Made by a program: the position numbers and the translations under genes. From Algoriphagus halophilus (lineage in GTDB: Bacteria > Bacteroidota > Bacteroidia > Cytophagales > Cyclobacteriaceae), in NCBI RefSeq assembly GCF_900129785.1, contig NZ_FSRC01000001.1, forward strand, positions 1,364,001 through 1,428,000: DNA of 64,000 bases, read 5' to 3'. The number at the start of each line of letters is the position of its first letter. Position 1 is the first letter of the stretch. Shown piece after piece: positions 19,226 to 28,846 of the stretch. The notes under the pieces are model-generated. The model did no database searches and was not told where the DNA came from. It saw nothing but the letters and a program-made list of their open reading frames with translations.

Positions 19226-20728
19226 ATGAGACAATTATTATTAGGGTTAGATATAGGTAGCTCTTCTATAAAGGCATCCTTATTAGATGCTGATACCGGA
19301 AAAGCAATTGTAGCGAAGGCATTTCCTGAGGAGGAAATGACCATTGAGGCACCTCACGAAGGCTGGGCTGAACAAGATCCAGAAATGTGGTGGAAATACA
19401 TTAAAGAATCCAGTAGATATGTGCTTCAAAAAGCAAGTGTAAAAAGTGGAGAATTAAAGGGGATTGGGATTGCTTACCAAATGCATGGATTGGTATTAGT
19501 GGATAAAAACCAACAGGTTTTAAGACCTTCAATCATCTGGTGTGATAGTAGGGCTGTAAGTATAGGTGAAAAAGCTTTTCAAGACCTAGGGAAAGATTAT
19601 TGTCTTCCGCACCTTTTAAATTCTCCTGGGAATTTTACAGCATCTAAGCTTAGATGGGTCATAGAAAATGAGCCTGAATTGGCTTCAAAAATTGATAAAA
19701 TCATGTTACCAGGTGATTTTATTGCAATGAAGCTGACAGGAGAAGTGCTTACCTCCGAGACAGGTCTTTCTGAAGGGGTATTCTGGGATTTCAAAGAAAA
19801 TGGAATCAGTAAAAAGGTAATCGAAAATTATGGAATAAATAAAGATTGGATTCCTAAAGCTGTACCTTCATACTCCTTACAAGGAAAAGTGACTCAAGAT
19901 GCATCTGATGAGACTGGCATAGAAGCAGGGGTTCCAGTCGCTTATCGAGCAGGTGATCAGCCTAATAATGCTTTCTCTTTGCAGGTGTTGAAACCAGGAG
20001 AACTTGCCACAACGGCAGGGACTTCAGGTACAGTATACGGAGTTTGTGATACACCCTTATATGATCCATTGTCAAGAGTGAATACTTTTGTTCATGTAAA
20101 TCACACCAAAGAAAAGCCTTCCTACGGAGTGTTACTCTGTGTGAATGGCACCGGTATTTTGAATAGCTGGATCAAGAAATTGATGGGGGCAGGGAAGATA
20201 GATTATGATGAAATGAACAATTTAGGAAGTTCTGCTCCTATAGGTTCTGGTGGCCTGACCTTTATTCCTTTTGGAAATGGAGTAGAGCGGATTATGCAAA
20301 ACAAACATGTAGGGGCTCATTTACTTGGGCTGGATTTGTTGAAGCATGATAAGAAGCATATGATCAGAGCTGCACAAGAAGGAATTGTCTCCGCATTGAC
20401 TTTTGGCTTTAGAATTATGCAGGATATGGGAATGGATTTGAAAACAGTGAAAGCTGGAAAAGCGAATATGTTCCTCAGCCCTATATTCAGAAAGACCTTT
20501 GTTCACATGAATAAGGTGGTTTTGGAACTTTATGATACAGATGGAGCACAAGGAGCCGCACGAGGAGCAGGAATCGGAATCGGGTTGTTTTCGAATGAAA
20601 GCGAAGCCTTTGCTGGATTGGAATTGTTGGAAACCATTGAACCCAATGAACAATTCTTTGAGCCTTATGAAGAAGTCTATACCCATTGGAAAAACCAATT
20701 GGAACAGATTCAAAATTTAAAATTATAA
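19226..20728 (+). CDS. xylB: Xylulokinase
   Basis: The 500-residue FGGY-family sugar kinase begins with [17 protein letters not shown] (phosphate-binding loop) and contains [27 protein letters not shown], the catalytic Asp region [12 protein letters not shown], and the ATPase motif GQTSGTVYG-like [11 protein letters not shown]. The MHGLV motif is typical of xylulokinases. It phosphorylates D-xylulose to xylulose 5-phosphate, which enters the pentose phosphate pathway. Its position between the symporter and xylose isomerase makes the assignment strong. The start is 11 bases after the symporter stop, consistent with one transcript. Confidence 0.93.
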   Translation: MRQLLLGLDIGSSSIKASLLDADTGKAIVAKAFPEEEMTIEAPHEGWAEQDPEMWWKYIKESSRYVLQKASVKSGELKGIGIAYQMHGLVLVDKNQQVLRPSIIWCDSRAVSIGEKAFQDLGKDYCLPHLLNSPGNFTASKLRWVIENEPELASKIDKIMLPGDFIAMKLTGEVLTSETGLSEGVFWDFKENGISKKVIENYGINKDWIPKAVPSYSLQGKVTQDASDETGIEAGVPVAYRAGDQPNNAFSLQVLKPGELATTAGTSGTVYGVCDTPLYDPLSRVNTFVHVNHTKEKPSYGVLLCVNGTGILNSWIKKLMGAGKIDYDEMNNLGSSAPIGSGGLTFIPFGNGVERIMQNKHVGAHLLGLDLLKHDKKHMIRAAQEGIVSALTFGFRIMQDMGMDLKTVKAGKANMFLSPIFRKTFVHMNKVVLELYDTDGAQGAARGAGIGIGLFSNESEAFAGLELLETIEPNEQFFEPYEEVYTHWKNQLEQIQNLKL

Positions 20729-20771
20729 TTGCAAGATTAAACCTATTAAGTCAAACCTAAATATTAGAAAC

Positions 20772-22085
20772 ATGTCAAAACAGTATTTCCCAAATATCGA
20801 CAAGATTCCTTTTGAAGGAAAAGACAGTGATAATCCGATGGCATTTAGATTTTACGATGAAAATCGGATCATCCAAGGGAAAACCATGAAAGAGCATTTC
20901 AAGTTTTCTATTGCCTATTGGCATTCTTTCTGTGCTACTGGATCAGATCCTTTCGGACCAGGTACCATTGTTCATCCTTGGGATGCCAATCCAGATCCAG
21001 TGCAGAGAGCCAAAGATAAAATGGATGCTGCATTCGAGTTTATCACTAAAATCGGAGCTCCTTATTATTGTTTCCATGATGTCGATCTGATCGATGAAGG
21101 AAAAGATATCGCAGAGTACGAGGAGCGTATGAAAATCATTGTTGATTACGCAAAGCAAAAGCAAGCAGAAACCGGAGTGAAATTATTATGGGGTACTGCC
21201 AATGTGTTCAGTAATCCTCGTTACATGAACGGAGCATCGACTAATCCGGACTTTGATGTGTTGGCTTATGCGGCAACCCAAGTGAAGAACTCCATTGATG
21301 CGACGATTGCTCTTGGCGGTGAAAACTATGTGTTCTGGGGAGGTCGTGAAGGTTACATGTCTTTGTTGAATACAGATATGAAACGTGAAACAGAGCATTT
21401 GGCGAAATTCTTGACCATGGCAAGGGATTATGCCAGAAAGAATGGATTCAAAGGTACTTTCTTCATAGAACCAAAACCAATGGAGCCAACTAAGCACCAA
21501 TATGATTATGATGCTGCAACGGTGGTTGGATTTTTAAGACATCATGGATTGGATAAGGACTTTAAATTAAATATTGAAGTAAACCATGCTACCCTAGCTG
21601 GTCATACCTTCCAACATGAACTTCAGGTGGCAGCAGATGCAGGAATGCTAGGAAGTATTGATGCCAACAGAGGAGATTACCAAAATGGTTGGGATACAGA
21701 TCAATTTGCATTGAACCTTCAGGAATTAACTGAAGCGATGTTGGTGATCCTGAATTCTGATGGAATCCAAGGTGGTGGAGTAAACTTTGATGCAAAAATC
21801 AGAAGAAACTCTACAGACCCTGAAGATTTATTCCTCGCACACATAGGAAGTATGGATGCATTCGCCAGAGGAATGTTGATTGCAGAAGATATCATGAAAA
21901 AATCAGATTATCTTGAAAGAAGAAAGAATCGCTATGCAAGTTATGATTCCGGAAAAGGAAAAGAGTTTGAAGATGGTGCATTGACTTTGGAAGATTTGCG
22001 TGACTACGCAGCAGCTAAAGGCGAGCCTGCCATGACTAGTGGTAAACAAGAATACTTCGAAAACTTGTTGAACAGGTTCATTTAA
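20772..22085 (+). CDS. xylA: Xylose isomerase
   Basis: The 437-residue protein is a class II xylose isomerase. It shows the active-site His in [13 protein letters not shown], the metal-ligand region [37 protein letters not shown] with the metal-binding Glu, and [18 protein letters not shown] with further ligands, ending with [19 protein letters not shown]. It interconverts D-xylose and D-xylulose using two divalent metal ions. Length and motifs match the family from end to end. It is the third gene of the xyl operon, 43 bases after xylB, and is followed by a strong terminator. Confidence 0.95.
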   Translation: MSKQYFPNIDKIPFEGKDSDNPMAFRFYDENRIIQGKTMKEHFKFSIAYWHSFCATGSDPFGPGTIVHPWDANPDPVQRAKDKMDAAFEFITKIGAPYYCFHDVDLIDEGKDIAEYEERMKIIVDYAKQKQAETGVKLLWGTANVFSNPRYMNGASTNPDFDVLAYAATQVKNSIDATIALGGENYVFWGGREGYMSLLNTDMKRETEHLAKFLTMARDYARKNGFKGTFFIEPKPMEPTKHQYDYDAATVVGFLRHHGLDKDFKLNIEVNHATLAGHTFQHELQVAADAGMLGSIDANRGDYQNGWDTDQFALNLQELTEAMLVILNSDGIQGGGVNFDAKIRRNSTDPEDLFLAHIGSMDAFARGMLIAEDIMKKSDYLERRKNRYASYDSGKGKEFEDGALTLEDLRDYAAAKGEPAMTSGKQEYFENLLNRFI

Positions 22086-22115
22086 TCTACCTTAAATAAA
22101 AAAAAGAATAAAAGT

Positions 22116-22140
22116 CCCGATGAAGTTTTTCTTCATCGGG
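22116..22140 (+). terminator. Terminator of the xyl operon
   Basis: Perfect 10-bp stem CCCGATGAAG / CTTCATCGGG with a T5 loop, followed by CTTTTTG, 30 bases after the xylA stop. Confidence 0.88.
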
Positions 22141-22235
22141 CTTTTTGTTTTCTAAGGCAGTAGTAAAGGGAGCCAAATCTGTATTTCATCATTCTATTCA
22201 CCATCGATTAGGTATAAAATTTTGACTCCAAGAAA

Positions 22236-22255
22236 ATGGAGGTCAATGGAGGTCA
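22236..22255. repeat. Tandem 10-bp direct repeat upstream of the SASA esterase
   Basis: ATGGAGGTCA occurs twice head to tail, about 150 bases before the esterase start. The period is close to one DNA helical turn, which would suit a regulator operator, but chance is not excluded. The remainder of the 319-base gap between xylA and the esterase holds the xyl terminator and nothing else recognised. Confidence 0.4.
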
Positions 22256-22404
22256 TTTGCCAAACTACCATTACTAAATGGGTGAATTCCCCAGAAGTAT
22301 CAAAGATATATTGGACTTTAGGGAATATTAAGGTAGAAATGCAATGCAGAAGTATACCTTTTCGAAAAAAAATTGTCAATTTTCAATAGTAAACCCCAAA
22401 ATCT

Positions 22405-24312
22405 ATGAAGCGTTATTTAGCGGTCCTACTATTAATTTGGAATATTGGCTGTGATTCAGACAAGTTTGAATCTGAAGTAACGATGCCTAAATTATTCGAA
22501 GATGGTATGGTGCTTCAAAGGGATCAGAAAATATCTGTTTGGGGAAGAGGGATTCCTACTAAAAAAGTTCGCGTTTCAATAGCTGGTTTATTAGGTAGCA
22601 CAGAAGTAAATGCGGATAGTACCTGGTCGATCAAACTTCCAGCCTCTAATGCGGGAGGTCCTTATATTCTTGAGGTAAACAATACGCTAATTAAAGATGT
22701 CTACATAGGGGATGTTTGGTTGGCAGGAGGTCAATCCAATATGGAATGGGCATTAAAGTCTGCTGTGATCGGAGCTGATCAGGAGATAGAAGAAGGAGGG
22801 ATTCCGAAAATTCGATTTTTTAAAGTTCCCAAGTCATATAGCGCAAAACCTCAAAATGAGCTAGAGGGTGGAGAGTGGGAGGTGGCTACTCCGGAAAATA
22901 TGCCTGACTTTTCTGCCGTGGCTTGGTTTTTCGCAAAAAGAAATCACTTAGAGAAAAATGTTCCAGTAGGTATTATTGAATCGAACTGGGGTGGTACACC
23001 TGCTGAAGGATGGACTGAATTATCGGTTTTGGCAGGAATGAATGCTTCCTATAGTAAAGAGGCACTGGATATTTTGGAAAACCAGGATAAGTGGCAAGAG
23101 GAGGTAATTGCTAATGAGGAGAGAAGGGCTCTACGGGATCAATTAGTTCCAAAACCAGATTCCTTAAAAGCCCTGGAAGTTGCCAGTGTAAAATTTGATG
23201 ATAGCCAATGGAGAAAGGTCAATCTACCCCAATCCAATCCATTAGAACACATAGCATGGGTTCGGAAGGTCTTTAAAGCGAATTCTTCTGAAGCTGCTAC
23301 GCTTCATTTGCCTAGAATAGACCAAATGGGCTATGTTTATCTGAATGGGAATTTACTTCATTACAAAGATTGGGGAACCACTACTCCCGATTTGGAAATC
23401 CCTGCATCTAGCCTGTTGGAAGGAAACAATGTATTGACTATTAGAGCAATCAATACATGGAATAATCAACCAAGTATAGGGGATCCTGGTGAAATGTATA
23501 TCCTGCAAGGGAACAAAAAGATCTCCCTTGAAGGCATTTGGAGTTATTCAAATAATAAGGTAGAACCTTTGCTTCCAAAAGTAGATTTTCTGAATTGGAA
23601 GCCTGGAATGATGTTCAATGCCATGATTTATCCTTTAACCAATTATCCCATTAAAGGAGCAATTTGGTATCAAGGAGAGAGTAATGCCGGAAGGGCTGAA
23701 GAATACCACGAGTTGTTTGCTGCCATGATTACCAATTGGAGAAAAGTTTGGGGGCTTGGCGATTTCCCATTTCTGTTTGTTCAACTGGCCAATTTTATGG
23801 AAAGAAAATCCCCGCAGCCAGATAGTAATTGGGCCTTTTTAAGAGATGCGCAGAAAGAGACCTTAGGTTTACCAAATACAGGAATGGCGGTGATTATCGA
23901 TATCGGAGAGTCAGGGGATATACATCCAAAAAATAAAAAAGATGTGGGTGAAAGGTTATGGCTTCAAGCGAGGAAAGTAGCGTATGGGGAAAAGCTTGTT
24001 TCCTCAGGGCCTGTCTTAGAATCTGCTACTTTAAGGGATGGAACCCTTGTGTTAAATTATTCAGAAGTTGGTGAAGGGCTTCAAACTTCCGATAATTCTG
24101 AGTTGGTTAAAGGATTCATTATCTCCGATTCAAGGGGTAATTTTACAGAGGCCAAAGCAGTGATCACTGGTAATAATGAAATTACCATTGAAACAGAAAT
24201 GTCGAATATTTCTGAAATCAGGTATGCTTGGGCGGATAACCCAGAAGTTAATTTGATCAATAATCTAAATTTACCCGCTGTGCCATTTAGATATCGCTTT
24301 GAGAAAGAATAA
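22405..24312 (+). CDS. Sialate O-acetylesterase-family (SASA) lipoprotein
   Basis: The 635-residue protein starts with a lipoprotein signal (MKRYLAVLLLIWNIGC). It carries the SGNH-like SASA domain: the nucleophile Ser111 in WLAGGQSNMEW, GVIESNWGGTPAEGW, GAIWYQGESNA, and the distal acid/base region VIIDIGESGDIHPKNKKDVGERL. A galactose-binding-like beta-sandwich (about residues 250-360, WVRKVFKANSSEA, LPRIDQMGYVYLNG) is inserted, as usual in the longer members. These enzymes remove O-acetyl groups from sialic acids or from plant polysaccharides such as xylan. The preceding xyl operon suggests acetylated xylan fragments, but the two have separate terminators and that link is only a hypothesis. 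Confidence 0.85.
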   Translation: MKRYLAVLLLIWNIGCDSDKFESEVTMPKLFEDGMVLQRDQKISVWGRGIPTKKVRVSIAGLLGSTEVNADSTWSIKLPASNAGGPYILEVNNTLIKDVYIGDVWLAGGQSNMEWALKSAVIGADQEIEEGGIPKIRFFKVPKSYSAKPQNELEGGEWEVATPENMPDFSAVAWFFAKRNHLEKNVPVGIIESNWGGTPAEGWTELSVLAGMNASYSKEALDILENQDKWQEEVIANEERRALRDQLVPKPDSLKALEVASVKFDDSQWRKVNLPQSNPLEHIAWVRKVFKANSSEAATLHLPRIDQMGYVYLNGNLLHYKDWGTTTPDLEIPASSLLEGNNVLTIRAINTWNNQPSIGDPGEMYILQGNKKISLEGIWSYSNNKVEPLLPKVDFLNWKPGMMFNAMIYPLTNYPIKGAIWYQGESNAGRAEEYHELFAAMITNWRKVWGLGDFPFLFVQLANFMERKSPQPDSNWAFLRDAQKETLGLPNTGMAVIIDIGESGDIHPKNKKDVGERLWLQARKVAYGEKLVSSGPVLESATLRDGTLVLNYSEVGEGLQTSDNSELVKGFIISDSRGNFTEAKAVITGNNEITIETEMSNISEIRYAWADNPEVNLINNLNLPAVPFRYRFEKE

Positions 24313-24337
24313 GCTGCCTAAATGAATTCAGTCTTGA

Positions 24338-25405
24338 TTATTGCATGGATTCCAGTTCTGCATCCAACTGATTTAATTCCTCTACTTTTCTTTGATATTC
24401 CTCTTTGGAAGGCACTTTAGCTACATTTTCCAGAAAGTCAATGGTGGAAAATAAAACACCTTCCCAATCTCCAGAGGTGATGGAGCTTCCAATGACATGA
24501 TCTCCTGCATCAGGAAAAGCAGCCTTTCTTTTCAGGGTCTCAGGCGTTCCCAGTTGATCAAACATTTCTAACATTTTAGGGACAGAAACGACAAAATCTT
24601 GTTCTTGCTCACTTTTGTAATAATATCCAAGAAAAAGGGGTTGATTGATTTTTCTAAAAGTCTCTTCATTCATCATGCTATACATCAAAACCCCCAGACT
24701 TTTGTAGGCATTGTAATGATATTCCTCAGACCAATAGTTTGCTTTTTCACCTTCTCTTGGCTGAATCTTCACGTTATTTTCCATCCAGGTCCATTGCATG
24801 ATTTTTTTCATCCAAGGCACAAATAAATTGTTGAGTGTTTCTCCATTGTCTCTTATTGCAGGAGAATAAACCACCACAGATTTTAGATCAGGTTGTTGAC
24901 TAGCCAAAAGAAGGGTCAATGCCCCTCCCATTGAAGTGCCCATTACAATGACTGAATCTCCTAGGTTTTTTCCTATTTGATAAGCTTCTCCAGCTGCATC
25001 AGCAAGCTTTTGAGCAGACAGATATTCCATCCCATTCTCACGCTTGATCCCATGCTCTGGAAGCCTTGTGACAAACAAATTTGCACCAAAATGAGCTGCT
25101 AAAAACCGGTGAACCGGGTCACCTTCCATGGGGCTGGCACCAAAACCATGAATGTAAACGATAGAGTAGGGGGTCTTCCTTTTATTGGTACTATCTGCCC
25201 AAATGATGTAAGCTTCATTACCGGGTTTTAGCCCTTTTACGGTATCCTCACGTTGGGCTACATATTGCTCAATTTCAGCCAATCGAGTAGGGATCTGTGG
25301 ATAATTAATGATCAGTTCCTGCTTTTCTTCTTTTGGTCCCACCATATAGAGGATCGCAAAAAGCATGGCAGCACCGAATATTCCTAAAAAGATTTTGCGT
25401 AACAT
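24338..25405 (-). CDS. Alpha/beta hydrolase with N-terminal membrane anchor
   Basis: The 355-residue protein has a hydrophobic N-terminus (IFLGIFGAAMLFAILYMVG) that could be an anchor or uncleaved signal. It then shows the oxyanion segment IVYIHGFGASPMEG, the nucleophile elbow VMGTSMGGALTLLLA (G-x-S-x-G), and a late DAGDHVIGS segment supplying the probable catalytic His. This is the alpha/beta-hydrolase fold in a carboxylesterase/monoacylglycerol-lipase-like form. The substrate is unknown. It converges on the SASA esterase with 25 bases between stops and no clear terminator there. Confidence 0.8.
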   Translation of the reverse strand: MLRKIFLGIFGAAMLFAILYMVGPKEEKQELIINYPQIPTRLAEIEQYVAQREDTVKGLKPGNEAYIIWADSTNKRKTPYSIVYIHGFGASPMEGDPVHRFLAAHFGANLFVTRLPEHGIKRENGMEYLSAQKLADAAGEAYQIGKNLGDSVIVMGTSMGGALTLLLASQQPDLKSVVVYSPAIRDNGETLNNLFVPWMKKIMQWTWMENNVKIQPREGEKANYWSEEYHYNAYKSLGVLMYSMMNEETFRKINQPLFLGYYYKSEQEQDFVVSVPKMLEMFDQLGTPETLKRKAAFPDAGDHVIGSSITSGDWEGVLFSTIDFLENVAKVPSKEEYQRKVEELNQLDAELESMQ

Positions 25406-25531
25406 GTTGCTTCGTTAAATTCAAATAGGGTTTATAGAATCCTGTAAATGCCTGAATTCCTAAGCCAAATATACTATAGTTCTTAGCTATATCGAATGAT
25501 CCTAGATCCTGTGATTTTCAATTTACAGATT

Positions 25532-25861
25532 TCAGGTTTGTTCTTCTCGTTCAAATCCATAATCCCTTTCAACCAAACAAATTCTGGTTTTAAACGCCGC
25601 ATACCATTTGTCTCTTCCCTTTTGTTGTGCCAACAAATGGTCACTTTGGGACTTCCAATGCTTAATGGATTCTAGATCTTTCCAATAGCTTACGGTAATT
25701 CCTACTTCCTCCCTAGCAGATTCATGTCCTAAATACCCTTCTTGAAGGGAGGCCAAATGCTCCATTTTCTTAGCTGTTTCTATATATTCTTTATCGTAAC
25801 TTGTTCTTATACTAGTGAAAATCACAGCGTAATAAGGTGGTTTTGGAGTGGTTGCCAACAT
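25532..25861 (-). CDS. Antibiotic biosynthesis monooxygenase (ABM)-domain protein
   Basis: The 109-residue protein fits the small ferredoxin-like ABM fold: PPYYAVIFTSIRT as the first strand, MEHLASLQEGYLGHESAREEVGITVSYWKDLESIKHWK in the middle, and a conserved end around WYAAFKTRICLVERDYGF. Such dimeric proteins include quinol monooxygenases and haem-degrading enzymes, but many have no known activity. This subgroup with ESAR, ISVSYW-like and RDYGF motifs is widespread and uncharacterised. It is transcribed alone, 126 bases upstream of the hydrolase gene on the same strand. Confidence 0.8.
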   Translation of the reverse strand: MLATTPKPPYYAVIFTSIRTSYDKEYIETAKKMEHLASLQEGYLGHESAREEVGITVSYWKDLESIKHWKSQSDHLLAQQKGRDKWYAAFKTRICLVERDYGFEREEQT

Positions 25862-26099
25862 TTTTACATTTTTTAACTAGGGGTAAATTCTCTGTGGGTT
25901 GTCTTAGCATCAAAGAAATAAAACTAAACCAAAAATCTGTTCAAAATGGCTTTAATCCAAGAAAATGTGCATGCTATCACAGCAAATCGAAGAGCAGGCG
26001 ACTTGCCACCACCCTCTCCTAAGCATTTGGTCTTTCTCCAATTGCTTTGACTTAGATCAAGAAATCAACTCGTTGATAACCAGTGCTGTGAAATTGCCG

Positions 26100-26107
26100 T
26101 ACATTTG
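26100..26107 (+). promoter_or_regulatory. Possible Bacteroidota -7 promoter element
   Basis: TACATTTG matches the Bacteroidota -7 consensus TAnnTTTG, 59 bases before the chosen start of the GIN lipoprotein gene. A TTG at 26073-26075 is 24 bases upstream, slightly longer than the usual spacing to the -33 element. The rest of the 305-base gap from 25862 holds only a 34-codon open frame that I do not accept as a gene. Confidence 0.35.
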
Positions 26108-26166
26108 TATGCTTGCAGCACTTTAAAATTCAAAAATCAAAATTATATTTTAAAATATGCAAGATC

Positions 26167-27114
26167 ATGAAGTTTCAAAAGAATTATATAAAGATATATT
26201 ATACATTTTCAATTTTATTGGCATTAGCACTAGTTAGCTCCTGCAGTAAAGATTTGGAAGTTGTTCAGTCCATCAATCAAGAGTTTGAAGGAATTGAAGA
26301 GGTGGAAATTGAATCCGGTTTTCTGGAAGTAGTTTATACTGGAGATCCAAGCTTGACATCCGTCACATTAAATGCAATGTTGGAATCTACTAATGCCGGG
26401 AGGTATAAAATTGAGTATAGAGAGGAATCAGGAAAGCTGATCATTGAATTGGATCAAAAACGAATATCTAATAGCGGTAGAGATCGTGGATTCATTCATT
26501 TGATAGGGCCAGAAACAATAGGGATGAATGTGGAAGTAGGAGCGGGATCAGCTACTATTTCAAATGTGGAAACTGAAGTATTTGATGTAATGGCAGGCTC
26601 TGGGAGATTGACTATTCAGAATATTAATTCTTCTGTTACCAATTTAACTGCCGGATCTGGAGAGGTTAATGTGATCAATCTGGTAGGGAATACTACTGTG
26701 GAGGTGGGTTCTGGAGTTGTTGAGATGAAGGACGTAGTAGGAGATGTCAGTCTTTCAGGTTCTTCCGGTAGATATAAGTTGAATAGGATAGAAGGGATGG
26801 TGCATGCCATTCTTAGCTCAGGAATTATTGATTTAACTGACGTAGAAAGTTTGGGAAAGTTAGAAGTCACTTCTGGAAGGATCAATGCGATCAATTCAGG
26901 ATTAAGTGAAGAATCTTTATTCAAAGCTTCGTCTGGATCTATTAAAATTCAAACATTATCGAATTTGATAGATTATAATTACAACCTTACCACAAGTAGT
27001 GGAAGAGTTTCTGTCGGAGACAGCTCTTCCAGTGGGACATTAAAGATTGATAATGGTTCTCCTTATACCGTGTCAGGTACCGTATCTAGCGGTATCATTG
27101 AAATAAGGAATTAG
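26167..27114 (+). CDS. GIN-domain-like (DUF2807/DUF4097) beta-helix lipoprotein
   Basis: A 315-residue protein with a lipoprotein signal ending LALVSSC; I choose the ATG at 26167 because upstream residues from 26113 do not fit a signal. The body is a repetitive beta-helix with recurrent SGSG/SSG turns about every 20 residues (VEVGAGSATISNV, VMAGSGRLTIQNI, LTAGSGEVNVINL, VEVGSGVVEMKDV, LSSGIIDLTDV). This is typical of the putative auto-transporter adhesin head GIN domain of Bacteroidota. It is probably surface or periplasmic; the role, perhaps in adhesion or envelope sensing, is unknown. It is transcribed alone and has its own terminator. Confidence 0.78.
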   Translation: MKFQKNYIKIYYTFSILLALALVSSCSKDLEVVQSINQEFEGIEEVEIESGFLEVVYTGDPSLTSVTLNAMLESTNAGRYKIEYREESGKLIIELDQKRISNSGRDRGFIHLIGPETIGMNVEVGAGSATISNVETEVFDVMAGSGRLTIQNINSSVTNLTAGSGEVNVINLVGNTTVEVGSGVVEMKDVVGDVSLSGSSGRYKLNRIEGMVHAILSSGIIDLTDVESLGKLEVTSGRINAINSGLSEESLFKASSGSIKIQTLSNLIDYNYNLTTSSGRVSVGDSSSSGTLKIDNGSPYTVSGTVSSGIIEIRN

Positions 27115-27139
27115 TGAAAAGTTGTCACAATCACCTCCA

Positions 27140-27162
27140 GCCCCGGGTTTTTAATCCGGGGC
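27140..27162 (+). terminator. Terminator after the GIN lipoprotein gene
   Basis: Stem GCCCCGG / CCGGGGC with a 9-base loop followed by six T, 25 bases after the stop codon. Confidence 0.85.
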
Positions 27163-27251
27163 TTTTTTCTTTATATGAAAATAAAAATAGGTGTTTTGAT
27201 TATCTCTTTTATTCGGCCTAAGGAAGGAATCTCCAATTTTTAACATAGTTG

Positions 27252-27280
27252 ATGACCAAAGTCAGATTTTTATTGGTCAT
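27252..27280. repeat. Inverted repeat in the region before the RND efflux operon
   Basis: ATGACCAA and TTGGTCAT form perfect 8-base arms around a 13-base spacer with no following T-run, so this is not a terminator. It lies in a 470-base AT-rich gap upstream of the efflux operon and could be an operator for an unlinked regulator. I see no gene, tRNA or clear promoter in the rest of that gap. Confidence 0.4.
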
Positions 27281-27637
27281 TTCATGGATTTTGTGTATCA
27301 AACTAGGTCGTAACTATTTTCTCATTATGAATCAATAATACCTATTTATAACTTATAAAAACCATTAAATCAAATGATTATGATTTTATGTTTAGAAAAT
27401 AGTTTATAGGTAAATCATTCTCACTAAAAAATACATAAAATCCATATTTTTTACCTTAGTAATAATTTTTAGCTCCTAAATGAGCCAATCATGTAATGGG
27501 TTTCCCGGTTTTTTGAAAATAATGTAATTTAGAAATCCTTCATACGTTAGAATCAGTACCTCTTCATATGATTTGAAGTGGTACAATTCCATTAACTAAC
27601 CTTGAAGAATTGAGAATAACTAGCTGAATAATTACCC

Positions 27638-28813
27638 ATGAAATCTATTTTTACTGAGAGGAAATTAAAAATTTCCTTTAAAGGTTGGATTGTGTTTTCT
27701 GCACTGTCCTTACTTTCCCTAAGTTCCTGTGGTGACGGAGAAGGTAACCGCCGAAAGAAAAACAAACCATTAAGTATTCCAATCATGGAACTTACTTCCA
27801 GAAGTATAGAGGTTCCTCAAACTTATGTTTGTGACATACAGGCGGTTCAATTCGTGGAAGTCCGAGCCAAAGTGGAAGGGTTTGTTGAAGAAATTTATGT
27901 GGATGAGGGAGAAGAAGTAAAAAAAGGTCAAGCGTTATTTAAACTTAACTCCGCTGAGCTCGGAGAGGTTGTCAATAGTAGTAAAGCACTTTTGATGAAA
28001 GAAAGGGCCGAAGCGCAGGCAGCCAAATTAGAAGTAGAACGTCTCCAGATTTTAGTAGACAAAAACATCATTACTGATTCTGAATTAGAGTTAGCCAAAG
28101 CAAAATTGGAAATGGCTGAGTCAGGGATTCTTCAGGCTGAATCTATGTTGAAAAATGCACAAACAGGACTTTCATATAGTATTATTAAAGCCCCATTTGA
28201 TGGAATTGTAGATAGAATTCCTTTTAAGACAGGTAGCTTGGTCACTCCTGGAGACCTCATGACTCATATTACTGATATTTCCGAAATTTTTGCCTACTAC
28301 AAGGTAACTGAAAATGAATACCTGCGGTACATGCGCGAAAGGCAGGAAAAAGGGGAGGAGTTTACGGAGAAGGAAATCACGTTAGTACTGTCTGACGGAC
28401 AAGAATACCCTTATAAAGGCAAATTGGAAACCATGGAAGCAGATTTTGAGAGAGGTACTGGCTCCATAGCCTTTAGAGTCCGATTCCCAAATCCTGATGG
28501 TTTGATAAAACATGGTGCCAGTGGGAAGGTGATGATGACGAATGAAATGGAGGATGTGTTTTTAATTCCTCAAAAATCAAGCTTTGAAATTCAGGAATAT
28601 ACTTACGTCTATATTTTAGATAGTGATAATACGGTAAAGGTGAGAAGTTTTAAACCGATCAGAAGGTTTGGACTTTTTTACGTGGCTGATGGTTTTCAAC
28701 CGGGTGACAGAATCATATACGAGGGGATACAACAGGTGAAAGATGGAAGTCTTATAGAACCTGTTCAAGTATCTGATCAAGAGGCGTATGATACGCTCTA
28801 TCATTCGCTATAA
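27638..28813 (+). CDS. RND efflux periplasmic adaptor (AcrA/MexA type), lipoprotein
   Basis: The 391-residue protein has a lipoprotein signal ending LLSLSSC, then the AcrA-type layout: a lipoyl half (VEVRAKVEGFVEEIYVDEGEEVKKGQALFKL), an alpha-hairpin of about 70 residues (ALLMKERAEAQAAKLEVERL to MLKNAQ), the second lipoyl half (YSIIKAPFDGIVDRIPFKTGSLV), and beta-barrel and membrane-proximal domains. It links the RND pump encoded 33 bases downstream with the outer-membrane channel. It is the first gene of a complete three-gene efflux operon. No local regulator gene is present. Substrates cannot be predicted. Confidence 0.92.
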   Translation: MKSIFTERKLKISFKGWIVFSALSLLSLSSCGDGEGNRRKKNKPLSIPIMELTSRSIEVPQTYVCDIQAVQFVEVRAKVEGFVEEIYVDEGEEVKKGQALFKLNSAELGEVVNSSKALLMKERAEAQAAKLEVERLQILVDKNIITDSELELAKAKLEMAESGILQAESMLKNAQTGLSYSIIKAPFDGIVDRIPFKTGSLVTPGDLMTHITDISEIFAYYKVTENEYLRYMRERQEKGEEFTEKEITLVLSDGQEYPYKGKLETMEADFERGTGSIAFRVRFPNPDGLIKHGASGKVMMTNEMEDVFLIPQKSSFEIQEYTYVYILDSDNTVKVRSFKPIRRFGLFYVADGFQPGDRIIYEGIQQVKDGSLIEPVQVSDQEAYDTLYHSL

Positions 28814-28846
28814 TCTTCTGTTCACCTAAATAAGTAAGCTTTATCC

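Noticed and set aside
22194..22379. Minus-strand frame of 61 codons in the xylA-esterase gap
   Set aside because: Residue composition is not protein-like, it overlaps the tandem repeat, and nothing similar is known to me.
22405..24312. SASA esterase as a member of the xyl operon
   Set aside because: A strong terminator and a 319-base gap separate it from xylA, so only a functional, not transcriptional, link is suggested.
25946..26050. 34-codon plus-strand frame between the ABM and GIN lipoprotein genes
   Set aside because: It has an ATG and stop but no recognisable composition, motif or start signal, and ends just before the likely promoter of the next gene.
27163..27637. Possible tRNA or small RNA in the AT-rich gap before the efflux operon
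   Set aside because: No cloverleaf, CCA end or conserved T-loop was found; only a short inverted repeat is visible.
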